A DNA stretch of 64,000 nt from Pholis gunnellus (lineage: Eukaryota; Chordata; Actinopteri; Perciformes; Pholidae). The notes beneath the pieces are model-generated. The model had not been told where the DNA came from. It worked only from the letters and a program-made list of their open reading frames with translations, and did not search any database. Position numbers and translations under genes: made by a program. Below are positions 37,701 through 48,700 of the stretch, piece by piece; position 1 is the stretch's first letter, and every line of letters starts with the position of its first letter. The stretch spans positions 11,115,904-11,179,903 of the forward strand of contig OU342808.1 in the NCBI GenBank assembly GCA_910591455.2, read 5' to 3'.

Positions 37701-40700
37701 CTGGTGTCCAGCCATGCCGAACTACTTCGTAAGGTACAGAAAGACTGCAGACCAGGCCGCGGATGTTTGTTTTTAATTAGATGTCAGCGCCTGGCTGTGT
37801 GTGGTAACGCTAAATGTGTTAATGTGTCGACAGAGTGCAGACACTGTGAGGATGCTATCAGCAACCCAGCAGACCCAGGAGGAGGTGGAGAGGACCAAAC
37901 AGGAGCTGTCGTTTGAGGTTGATCGAATAAAACAGGAAGCTGACATGAAGGTTGGTGTTTTTTCTTTACAAGAACATGGACATTTTCAGAGCAGTGCTCA
38001 TGTCGATGGGTTTAAATAATGCTGTTTTATTATCACTGTAGCTGGAAGAGCAGAAGTTTGAAATGGAGAAGCTGAAGAGAGAGCTGGAGGAGAAGATGGC
38101 AGAAGTGATGCGCATCAAGGGGACTCTGCAGAACAGCGAGATGGTGAGTGTTCACCTGTAACGTTAAAAAACAGCCACCACCTCGATGATGTTTAGCTAA
38201 TTCACCACCATTTAGTATTTGGAGTTGTTCTGTGTTTAGAGGCTTGAGACATGTCACACATTTTTCGGATGGGCTTTCCTTCCGACACTCAAGGCCATCT
38301 GCCTCTTCTGGCTTCCCTCATCGCTCTCTCCCTTTGCCAGACGTCGGCGCAAGTGAACAGCTCACTGACGGCTCTGCAGGCGGAGAAGGAGCGTCTGATG
38401 CGGTCTGTGAGTGAGAAGGAGGCGGAGGTGTCGTCTCTGCGGCAGACTGCGCAGGTGCAGCAGTCGTCACTTCAGACGGAGCAAGAGAGGAGCAGCAGGG
38501 AGCTGGGAGAGCTGCAGGGCAAACTGCAGGAGAAGGTCAGTCAGGACGGTCGAGCCGTCAATGTAAATGTATTCAACAGAAAGCAAGGGCTTTTAAGATA
38601 TAATCTAAGAAATACAACAAACGAACAACAATTTTGGAAGAATACATTTTTTTGAATGATTAGAATTTCAAAACATAAAGCAGAATGTGTGTGTACATGG
38701 ATGCATTTACAGGGAGAAATGTGCAAATGCTCTATCTGGACTCCCTGCACTCTACTTTAGCCTACTCACTGCACCTAAATAAGGGCAATAAGGACACAGG
38801 CTTCATTTGGTCATTTTAGTACTCTACAGTAACAGTAAATCTTGTTGTCAGTATATTTCTGTTCTCAACATGTATTAAACCATACACGTATGCATGATCT
38901 TTTGATTGTGTAATTGTGTGTGTCCGTGTACATGTAGTCGAGTCTGGAGGAGCAGCTTAAACAGAGGCTTCTGGAGGAGCAGTTTTCTCTGCTGCAGGGT
39001 ACCATCACAGAGGCTGAGAACATCATCCAAGATGCTGTTGCAAAACTGGATGATCCCCTTCATCTACGCTGCACCAGCTCTCCAGGTCAGACCCCTGTTC
39101 TGTTATTTCAACAGACATAAACTGAAAAGATTAACAGCAAAGTGACTTTAACAAATCGTATGTTTTTTTTTTTTTCCAATCCTCTGTTTGTCCTTCAAAC
39201 ACAGATTACCTTGTAAGTCGGGCGGAGGCTGCACTGGGCTCCGTTGACAAAGTGAAAAAGGGCCATGCAGATTATCTGAGTAACATGGGGGGTGAGTTTT
39301 CTCTGCTTCTGATTCAACGTGATCCTGCTGACCTCATGAGAGTTTGTGGCTGGTTTGTTGATGTGGCGTACTGCTCTCTTACTGTTTGCTCTTGTAACAG
39401 ATGCTGGAGGGCTGCTGAGGGCCCTGACCCAGTTCTCCCACTTGGCTGGGGATACAATCATTAATGGCAGCGCCACTGCACACATGGCACCCACAGACCA
39501 TGCAGACCGTAAGGAATATCTGAATTACATCATTGGCATTACATTAGTTGTATTAGTATTTATTACCCACACCATTCATTCCAATGTTAAGGTAAATCTC
39601 CGTCATAAATATTGATATTTCCAATCCTCAGCTTTTGTGCTTCAAGATGAATTTGAAGAGTGAGTTTAAGTGTCAGTGTAGAAAGAACACAGCATTATGT
39701 TGAATAGCTGATCACGGCCCTTTTACACCTAACAGGACTGACCGAGAACTGCAGAGGCTGTGCCACTCAGAGTCTGCTGTTCTTCAAGGACCTGAAGTCC
39801 AAGACCACCCTCCAAAGGGCAGACCCGGCCGCCATTCGAGTGATTGTTCAAAAGATCCTTCACTTGGGCCAGGTGAGAAACGCTAACACAGAATATCTGT
39901 ATTCATTTTTTATTAAATATTACTACCTGTAATTGCCGGTGCCTTTGCTGTCGTTGCAATATGGAGACCCAGTTTCACAAAATGAGATATGAATAACAGT
40001 TCTGTAAATAAGTATGTTCTTTAAATGAGTACACTTCTCTGACACAGTTTGCCGCTTGCAAATGATTAATGTCCCTGCAAACAAAGAGACATCATGCTGC
40101 TTATTTAGCATTTATTAAGCATTCCTACCACCACTTGTTTCTGGGACAGTGAGGTAAACACAACTCCCACAGCTGAAAAGTTGGTCTCATTGATTTAAAG
40201 TGGAGATGCACTCTCAATTTAACCACTTTATTCTTTGCTTTCATTGAGAAAATAAAACGCTGGATTCTGGCTTTTGACTCAATGTCAGCGGGTGTTTGTA
40301 TTACTGATACATTAACTATTTTAGATTCCGTCTACAAAAATACGAAATTCATAGGAAGCATCTCCAACTACTTCCTGCATTATGAACACTGTAAATGCAT
40401 CAGTGTGTTCTAATGCAGTGTTTGGAGGTGGATATACAATTTGTTGTCTTTCTTACATTTGTTATATTACATACACATATTTTATGATTATTTCTGCATC
40501 AAGACATTTTCCCCAGTTTTAAGTCCTTTCTAATAGTGCTCACTTGTATTTTTCTTTATCATTACTAATCATGTTTCTCTTGTTATATGTAGGAGCTGCG
40601 ACCAAAAGGCATGGACGTTCGTCAGGATGAGCTCGGAGATCTGGTCGATAAGGAAATGGCTGCAACATCGGCAGCTATTGAGGAGGCTGTCCGCAGGATT

Positions 40701-43146
40701 GATGTAAGTAATATTAAACTTACTTTAAGATGTGCTAATATTATCTGTAAGGAATTTACCTGTTGTATTGTGCAGTGTATCTATTGTAACTAATAAATGT
40801 CATGAATGGTTTTGTATTTAGGAAATGATGGATCAGGCACGAAAGGACACATCAGGAGTAAAACTGGAGGTCAATGAAAGGTTTGTTTATTTTTGAGACT
40901 TCAAACGGCAACTTGTAACAAGATTGATCATCTGTTTAAATCTAATTAATATCAAACTGGTGGGTACAGTTATAGTCTGTCAGATTTTAAAATCTCTCAT
41001 CAGACTAATAATAGTTTGCTGAGCACAATACCCAAAAGCATCCTTTGTGTTTGTTGCCCTTGTTAACCTTTTGTCATTCTTCAATGAATGTTGTTAACTG
41101 AAGAAAAAACTATGAATCACTATGTACACTCAGTATTTCACTCTTTATTACAGAATCCTCAACAGCTGCACAGACCTGATGAAGGTACTGTAGTTTGATG
41201 TATTTCAACTAATATACTGTATGTTCTGTACTGCCATATTCTACCCTGCATATGTCCCGTTTTTAATTATCATCCTAATTTCCTGGTTCTTCTTTGTTAT
41301 CATCCACTCTTCGTAGGCCATCCGCTTGCTGATCATATCGTCTACGGACTTGCAGAAGGAGATTGTCGAGAGTGGGAGGGTGAGTCACACTGTTCTAATT
41401 TTGAATCCATAACTTGCAGCTCGGTTTTGTTTGAATTAAACAGCTTTTGTTTCAAACCGGGAGCTGCTCTGTTCCATTCAGAAAAACAACAAACGGGGAC
41501 TAACGGTATTATTGTTTGGCTTGTTCAGGGTGCAGCAAGCATTAAGGAGTTCTACGCCAGAAACTCTCGCTGGACTGAGGGGCTAATCTCTGCTGCCAAG
41601 GCTGTGGGATGGGGAGCCACAGAGATGGTGTAAGTCTTACAGGACATTGCGTCTTCGTTTGCAAAGTGCATGTGCCATTATAAGAAAAAGATTATTGCAG
41701 CTGCCAGAGCTAGTTTTTCAAGGCACATTGCTGGAAATGTTGTGTTGCACCTCAGACACAGTAAACATATTTACCTGATCCCTCACAGGGAGTCTGCTGA
41801 TAAGGTGGTGCTGCACACAGGCAAATACGAGGAGTTGATTGTCTGCTCACATGAAATCGCTGCCAGCACAGCACAGCTGGTTGCTGCCTCAAAGGTAATA
41901 GTCTGATGATTTCTAAGAGAAATACAATGATAATACTCTGAGATGCTGTATTATTGTAGAAATAAACTACTATTATGCTAATGAGTTTGTTGGATTAGTG
42001 TCTAAATTGTGTGATCTGGTCTCACTCAAGCGCTCTCCTCTGCACTCAGGTTAAAGCGGAACGCAACAGTAAGAGGCTTACAGTTCTCCAGCAGGCTTCT
42101 CGCCATGTGAATGAAATGGCAGCTAATGTGGTGGCCTCAACGAGGACGGGAAAGGAGCACCTGGAGGAGAAAGGTGAGTACAATTTGATCTGTGCACTAG
42201 ATCATTGTGGACTCTGATGAGCATTTGTCTAATAATTCTTAAACACTTTTCACATGCAGAAACCATGGACTTCTCTGGGTTGTCAGTCATCAAGCTGAGA
42301 AAAGAAGAAATGGAGTCACAGGTAAGACATGGTCACGGAACTACGAGGGGTTTTAAAGAGTGATTGCTAAAGGCTGGAAGTGCATGTCCCTTACTTTTGA
42401 TATTTGTTAGCTACTAAAAACATCCACTCTTATTTCTTTACAGTTCAATTGATTTTAAATGTATGTCTAAATGTATCATCTAAAACACAGGTCATATCAT
42501 ATTTCTTTGATCTTTCCTTATCAGTTGTGATTTAAAAGCTCTGCAATCTTATTGAAAACTGGACCAATTACAATTAATATATTCAGCCATACATAAACTC
42601 AAAGAAAACACAACACTGACAGATTAAATGCAAGCACAGGATATAATACTATAATGACCTGGGTTACTTTCCCATTTCACATAAATGAGCCTGACATGCA
42701 ACTGATTTTACATGGAAGTCATTAAACGAACCTAATTTGAACTAAATATAGCAGAAACTTTTTTTAAACATAGATAACTCCCTGGTTATTTCCCGCCCCT
42801 CAGGTGAAGGTGCTGGAATTAGAAAGTCAGTTGGAGAATGAGCGTCTGCGTTTGGGCGAGCTGAGGAAGAAGCATTATGCGGTGGTCGGAATTCCTTCAG
42901 AGCAGGTTTCTGAGGGGAACGGTGAAACCAACTTGCTGGACCTTCCTGTCACCATGTCACCAAAACTCAGCAAGCCTACTCTCTTCAAGAAACCCGCTTT
43001 GGCCCAGAAACCCAACGTACCAGCCAAAACCACGGTAAGGGATGTGAAGAAAAGGCAGCGTGTTGCATGTGATAAAATATGATGGACTTGTTGATAAATC
43101 CAATATATGTTTGTCTCTTTTCTTCTGTATGTTACAGTTTAAGTAA
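24909..43146 (+). CDS. hip1r: Huntingtin-interacting protein 1-related (HIP1R), complete
   Basis: An endocytic adaptor that links clathrin, PIP2 membranes and F-actin. Thirty-two coding exons give 3,201 nt, or 1,066 aa; human HIP1R is 1,068. The order is: a first exon matching the human N-terminus (MNSIRHGKSRRTETNLG, ending HFDKQQ); the ANTH lipid-binding domain around residues 28-290 (KEKHARRIILGTHREKGA, TFWSYALGFPL); the acidic clathrin/AP2-binding linker around 310-360 (DIFDQTFGPPNG); a long coiled coil around 360-640 that binds clathrin light chain; and the I/LWEQ (THATCH) actin-binding module around 770-1010 (EMAATSAAIEEAVRRI, ADKVVLHTGKYEELIVCSH). The intron after residue 48 is U12-type. 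The last exon holds only Phe-Lys-stop; reading through its donor would give a different 16-residue tail ending at 43082. RILPL1 follows on the same strand. Confidence 0.95.
25188..25569. mobile_element. Fold-back MITE in hip1r intron 1
   Basis: The ends are inverted: TTAAAGGGGAAGTTTACCCC on the left pairs with the reverse of GGTGAATTTTTCCTTCAA on the right. Inner arms pair as well (CCTCTTACCTGTAGTGCCAT near 25231-25250 against CACTACAGGTAAGAGG at 25509-25524). The core contains GTTGGAGATATCGGCAGTAG, a sequence I recognise as widely dispersed in percomorph fish genomes. Non-coding; the short open frames across it are incidental. Confidence 0.75.
28538..28582 (+). CDS. hip1r: Putative alternative first coding exon of hip1r
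   Basis: ATG at 28538 opens a 15-codon frame, MSKHMDTLLKGKDDK, that ends in phase 0 at a strong donor (AAG|gtaagg). It could splice in frame to the ANTH exon at 32472, replacing the 27 residues of the upstream first exon. It lies inside the 7.5-kb intron 1. Lys-rich short N-termini occur in HIP1/HIP1R isoforms, but I cannot confirm this one is transcribed. The alternative is a chance ATG with a good donor. Confidence 0.5.
29080..29212 (-). mobile_element. Fragment of a teleost short dispersed repeat
   Basis: Read on the minus strand the segment begins AGGGCTGCAATTAATGATTA and continues with TAATCGATTAATCTGC and CCTTTGGTCTATGGAACATC. That matches in order the ends of a non-coding repeat I know as common in percomorph fish (usually starting with AGGGCTGCAACTAA). 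Family assignment is not certain, and the right boundary is better defined than the left. Confidence 0.6.
30071..30087. repeat. Homopolymer G17 tract
   Basis: Seventeen consecutive G residues in hip1r intron 1, preceded by a short TG run. Confidence 0.9.
31751..31825. repeat. (TGCG)n array grading into (TG)n
   Basis: About fifteen TGCG units with one TCCG interruption, then five TG units. The tract is a strict alternation of purine and pyrimidine for most of its length and very CpG-rich compared with its surroundings. Confidence 0.95.
32536..33156 (+). other. hip1r: U12-type (minor spliceosome) intron of hip1r
   Basis: The donor is GTATCCTT at 32536-32543, the exact U12 5' splice-site consensus. 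The branch-point consensus TTCCTTAAC lies at 33138-33146, with the branch A about 11 nt before the acceptor AG at 33155-33156. The intron interrupts an arginine codon in phase 1 between KEKHAR and RIILGTH. No other intron placed in this window shows both signals. Confidence 0.92.
35666..35712. repeat. Perfect 12-bp hairpin with an adjacent direct copy of one arm
   Basis: AGCAGTGCCTAT (35666-35677), an 8-nt loop, then its exact reverse complement ATAGGCACTGCT (35686-35697), immediately followed by another copy of that arm up to about 35711. Located in the hip1r intron 35572-35926. Confidence 0.85.
36974..37024. repeat. Short tandem duplication in a hip1r intron
   Basis: The 20-nt unit CACGTCATCCCTTTTCTCTC occurs twice in direct succession, followed by the first bases of a third copy. 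Confidence 0.8.
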
Positions 43147-44345
43147 TGCCTGAGAAGATGAGGAAAACTCTCCACTAATGGATGGTTGGATTGACCAGAT
43201 TCACCATGTTGTGAATATATGGTTCCTTTTAAGTTGCATGCTGACAATCCTCTGCCTCATTCTGCATTTCACTGTTTTCCCTTTTTTTCTTTCTTTCTTT
43301 TTTTGTTTTTGTTTTTTGCCAAAATGGACCAGAAGCCTGATTTTTGACCCTTGATGCCCGTTAGGATTATGCTGTCTTTACCCCCTTTTTTAAAAAGGAC
43401 ACATGCACATGCTGTCCAGGCAGAACCCTTTTTATTTTAGTATTTGGCATACAAATAAAAAGGATAATATTTTAATTTTAGGCTGTGTAAAAGTATTTCT
43501 GTTTTTGCATCACAACCGTTTTAGATGATTAAGTACTACTGCTGCTTTTAGAATATAAACCTTGATAATAACTACAAAACAGCATATCTTGTAGTTTGTA
43601 TGTTAGTTTTCATCATGCTTTGGACAACCTTTTTGCACACTATTTTGAATGTTCATCACAGAGCACATCACATTTTTCTTTATGTACACTCTATGCTATT
43701 TATGTTGTGGTGGGAGGTAATGGAAACCTGCTAATCACATCATGTGTGACATGTTGCTGCAAACGTTTTACATACCTCTGGCTTTGCCTTCATGATAGAG
43801 AGTTTTCCTTTTATGTGCAAAACAGCTTTCTTTCTCAAAGGTACAAGATTGTCTCAGAGGCCTTGGAATGTACTATATTAATGCATTGAATCATACCTGT
43901 AAAGACATACAGTCTGTATAGGACTGTGCCACTCGCACTAAGTATAATTTATATCTACACTCATCTCTTGAATGTCCCTTTTATTATAGGAGAACCTGGA
44001 TATTATGTTGAAGCGTGTGTGTGTGTATATACATATATATGACTTAATGCTTGCACACAAATATCGGATGTAGGTGTCTTTAAATGTCAAATTCTTCTTT
44101 TTGGCTGAATGAAGATTTAGGGTTAGTTATTGTACAATATGAAGGTTCACGGTCAAGCTCTCTTTGCCTCTTGTAGCCTTTCATACAGGGTCTTAAAAAT
44201 GCATTTATTTAAATGTTCTTTTCTTTCCTTTCCTCTGTACGAAATGTCTTTATACACTCAGATCTATTAATATATTTTAGTAAAGATAATAGTAGTTTCA
44301 CCTTGTAAGAAGTGTAAATGTAAACAGATGAACAATAAATGTTTA
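43147..44345 (+). terminator. hip1r: hip1r 3' UTR with AATAAA signal
   Basis: The region after the stop codon is long, T-rich and non-coding. Candidate AATAAA signals are near 43453 and, at the expected end, 44334-44339. The latter would give a 3' UTR of about 1.2 kb. Confidence 0.65.
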
Positions 44346-45340
44346 ATTTAGTGTCCCATTGTGTTACTTTGTCTCTTATTAAGCTTTTTTTGTAGGTCTT
44401 ATTTGTTCAACAACTTTGATCAACAACGACATCACAAAAAGCACATTCAAGAAGACTAAAATACAATACAAATTAAAATACGGTATAAATATTAGATATT
44501 GGCAAGGTTGGTTGCTAAAAATGAATTGAGTGAATATTCCATACATACCTTCTTCTCATATTCCTAACAAGAAACTTACTTACCTTTTTTTGTTAATAGA
44601 AAAATTACACGTATAAATATTTAATAGTTTTTGTCTAAAATGTAATGTTTTATTCATTGCTTATTACTGGCTTCCTGTACCTCAAGTGCTAAGCAGTGGT
44701 GGGATATTTTAAAAGCTGACTGATGTGCATAGAAGGCCAAAGCATGCGCACAAGGACTTTGAGTCAACGTGGAGGTACGGCTGCTGCCTTCAGGAGCGGT
44801 TGTAAATATGATATTTCCTCAAACACGACGGTGAAATTATGCTAATATGGGGATAACACGCAAACAGGGATATACAATGATAGTCAAAATAATGTATTAT
44901 AAATATTGTATATTATTATTGGTCAGTATACGGCAATATTAAACACTGGTGTTTCAACTGACAGCTTCTAGCTCTATCGCTTTTATGCCAGTTCTGCGTA
45001 TTGTCTTGCACTATATTGTTAATTGTAGCACAGGTGTAAAAAAAAAAAGAAACACTAGGCACCAGCGACCCAGATGGAGCTTCATTACTTGAACACTGAC
45101 TTGAATGTACGCTAAGTAGTGACATATACGAGTTTTCGTGGGGACATTGAATGCAGCATCACAAGTAACGCTCCGACGCTGGAAAAGTGTTTAACTGTCA
45201 ACAAACTGAAACAAGTCCTCTCCATGTTCAAACACGCTGCGGCTAGCTTGGGTACATTAGTTGTTTTTTAAAGCAAATGTGAGTCTCCTTGGAGACGGAT
45301 ATGTTGAATGTTGGAGGTGTAAATAAAGCAGAGGTCAGAC
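44346..45340. other. hip1r-rilpl1 intergenic region and rilpl1 promoter flank
   Basis: AT-rich in its first 700 bp with no recognised gene. CpG content rises from about 45130 towards the rilpl1 start. Confidence 0.5.
45283..45296. promoter_or_regulatory. X-box (RFX)-like palindrome just upstream of rilpl1
   Basis: GTCTCCTTGGAGAC agrees with the ciliary X-box pattern RYYNYYWTRRNRAC at all positions when W is allowed at position 7. It lies 44 bp before the rilpl1 ATG. RFX factors drive ciliary genes, which fits the known ciliary role of RILPL1; binding itself is inference. Confidence 0.5.
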
Positions 45341-45653
45341 ATGGAAACCTGCGTTATGTCCGCGCTGGACAGACCCGCTGCGGAGCTGACGGTCATGGAT
45401 GTGTACGACATAGCGGCGGTGCTCGGACGGGAGTTTGAGCGGATCATCGACAGGTTTGGGTGCGAGTCTCTGGTCGAGGTGGTGCCCAAAGTGGTGCGGG
45501 TCCTGGAGCTGCTGGAGGCCCTGGTGAGCAGCGGAGCCGCCGAAAAGGAGGCCGAAGAGCTGCGGAGGGAGCTGGAGAGGCTGAGGCAGGAGCGGAGCGA
45601 CAGATCCGGGCAGGAGAAGAAGCACCAGAAGGTCTGTGTGTACCCGTTTATTG

Positions 45654-45726
<73 letters not shown>

Positions 45727-48700
45727 CTTGTCTGTCTACCATTCTGTGTGCTTTGTGTTGGCATTTGTATTTTGACCTTTCAAGCACCATCTACAATGGT
45801 GAAGAAAAGCTGCAAATCTCCCAAAAAGTGTTTGATTTGTAATCTTTAAATTGCTGAACAATTAACTTTTAGAGATATTTTTTTTTCCGGCAGTCAAACC
45901 TGATAAATCTGTTAATAAATGTAGCAGTATTTGTGATAGTCACAGATATTATATTACTATATGATTATATTATTGCATCAGATTAGTGTAGTTGTAATAC
46001 CAATGTAGCAAACGTTCCTACACAAACTTAATTACCATGCTATCATATGCTATCATAATGATTAGGGAGCAATTAATTAATTTGTGGTACACTTCTGCTC
46101 AGGAGTTGGAGCTGGTGGAGGATGCGTGGCGAGGAGAAGTCCAGAACCTGCTCTCTCAGATCACGCAGCTTCACGCTGAGAACAAGAGGCTGTTGGTGAG
46201 CCTCTCGCTCAAAGAGTTCCCCGTCACACAGGAGGACCTGCAGAAACAGGAGGGTGGGTTGTCTGCGCTGTCGACTGCCCACCAGGGTTTCACTGATGGG
46301 TTTTGGGAGGTTTCAACTTAGATCAGATATGGGATAAGAAAAAAATGGGTTTTAAAAAAAATACTTATTATTATGCCAGTTTCTTCATCTTTCCAGGTGT
46401 AAATGCAATATTATCATCATTAATGAGATCCACCTTTTCCCAAGTTCCTAGACACTCGGGAGCCCACTCTCAAAGCTCTAGGACCTTCCAATCATCTAAC
46501 CCTAACCCTTATCCTGTGCTTAAATTAGACAAATTGTCTCATGAATGAGATTTTGAAGGGCTTTAATTTTGGAGTCCTACATCAGAATGTCCTGGTTATT
46601 TCAGAGTGAGACCTTGAGGTGGTCTGCTATTAGCCTGTCGTAAATTATGTTGTAACAATGCACCATTTTCTCTAAAATCTCATTTGAAATTAGACAAATT
46701 GTCTCATGAATGTGATTTGAAGTGAGATCATTAATGAGATCCACCTTTTCCCAAGTTCCTAGACACTCGGGAGCCCACTCTCAAGGCTCTAGGACCTTAC
46801 AATCATCTAACCCTAACCCTAACCCTTATCCTGTGCTTAAATTAGACACATTGATCAGCCATGACACTTTTTTTTCCACCGTTTTTTTTAAAGAATTTTT
46901 AAGAATCAAGTGTTCCCAATATCAGTTACATTCTTTCAGTGACGGTAGGCTGCCAACTCACCTGGATGAGTTATATGCATGAGTTGTACAGAGTTGAGAT
47001 AGAAAGTTAAGTTCAGCTATCAGAATCAGTATCAGGAGAGAAATAGTTTGATCAGCTTAATTATTGTCCCAAAGGGCATTGGTTCATTGCAATTCACTAA
47101 TGCCTATAAACAAATCTATTGTGAAAAATAGTATGGCTATGTAAAATATACAAATGTTAAGAACATGTACTAAGTGTCTAGTACAATAACTACTAATAAT
47201 CACAACACAGAGCTCTGTTGCTGTTTGAAGTCTTGCCATGCGTGTCGTGTGGTACAGTATCTTGTGAGGACTAAATTAGTTTGGTCTTGGCTGAGAGTTC
47301 CAGCACAGATCCGATTCATGTTCCAGATGTGTGCTCACTGCAGATTTGTGTCGCGCTGATTAACCGCCTGCTGTACGTCACACATACTCACCCTGATGTT
47401 GTCACATGTGATTCCACAGTTTATGCTGCGTGCTTGCACGTTGACATGAAAAACGGGGGGCTGTGAAGAGAGGCAGTCAGGAGCTTGTAAAGGAGACTAT
47501 TTTTAAAGCAGACCAGAATATAATGCTCCTGTGTGAGACTTTCATGGTGGCTGCGGCTATACTTACTGTCAGGGCCACAGTGCACAAAGTGCTTATAAAC
47601 ATGGTCATCCAAATGAATGGGTACTGCGTCATATGATCACTTTGCTTGTTATTATTTGTCTAGAAATACATTAAAGGGGTAGTATATGCTTTAATATATT
47701 GATTTCCTACCATTCTACTCAACCATTAGTTTTACTTTGTTTTGGTTCAGTGTGACAATCAACAGACGCCTGGAATGTGTTTGAGATAAAGCAATCCATC
47801 CCAGTGAGGTTTTGACTAGAAAAATTACATTAAATTAGATCTCCATTGTCATGGGGTAATACAATTGCAAGAAGTGTCTATTCTGAAACTCTTTTTAATG
47901 TTATGTTTATATTTAGATTTTAGAGTCGCTTGTCAAACGTGTAGCGATTTGAATCTTTCTCGTCAAATGCACTTTGCTGAATTTAGTCATTTAATTTATT
48001 AAGAGTGTTGCCGTTTGACACAATATGAAGCCCTATGGCTAAGTGGATGATAAGAAATAAATGGTTGAGAAATGAAATGAATGAATCCTCCTGTTAGATT
48101 GCATTTGTGATTCTTGTTATGCGTTTTGTTTATGATACCCACAGGAATGTCGGAGAAGGAAAGGCAGGTGATGAAGAAGCTGAAAGACTTGGTAGATAAG
48201 CAGAGGGATGAGATCCGGGCTACAGACCACGAGCTGACACTAAAAAACGAGGATGTTGAGGCGGTGAGGATTTAGACCATATACAGCACCTATACTGGCA
48301 CCTGACAAACTGTTCACATTAGTTTACAATTTACCTCCTAAGTCACAATATAAATTTCCTCAACTATAGCTCCAGATGCAGCAGCACCGGCTGATTAGAA
48401 TCAACCAGGATCTTCGTCACAGGATAGGAGTGATGGAGGCGCAGGGCAAGGCCCTGATCCAGCAGAGGGCCGAGCTGGAAGCTGCAGCACAGGCACGGCA
48501 GCAGGAGCTGGTCGCTCTGCAGCTCCAGGTCACAAGGCTGAGAAAGGACCTCCTGGGCTGCGAACTGGAGAAAGAGGTCACTGATATAGAAGAAACCTCT
48601 TTTACCAGATCTGGGATGTCACCGCCTAAATCACCACAGATGACGGTAAGAAGAAGAAAAAGGGCTTATCTTCAGCAGGCTGGAAACCATGCGCAAAATG

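Larger units (their letters stand above)
24909..43146 (+). other. hip1r: hip1r exon map
   Basis: Coding exons: 24909-24989, 32472-32535, 33157-33299, 33691-33747, 33959-34039, 34152-34228, 34429-34490, 35212-35352, 35514-35571, 35927-36002, 36229-36396, 36509-36564, 36673-36745, 37371-37554, 37645-37733, 37834-37950, 38042-38143, 38341-38535, 38938-39085, 39205-39291, 39401-39508, 39736-39872, 40593-40703, 40822-40880, 41154-41184, 41317-41379, 41529-41629, 41789-41894, 42050-42173, 42260-42321, 42804-43034, 43138-43146. All phases join. Intron 1 (7.5 kb) is by far the largest. The 34491-35211, 39873-40592 and 42322-42803 introns hold no recognised gene. Confidence 0.87.

Noticed and set aside
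45460..45849. Frames encoding long Cys-Val repeats
   Set aside because: They are translations of the (TG)n microsatellite in rilpl1 intron 1 and of an off-frame reading of exon 1.
46416..46860. Direct repeats that might be a CRISPR array
   Set aside because: Only two long copies with no regular spacers, in a vertebrate intron; it is a tandem duplication.
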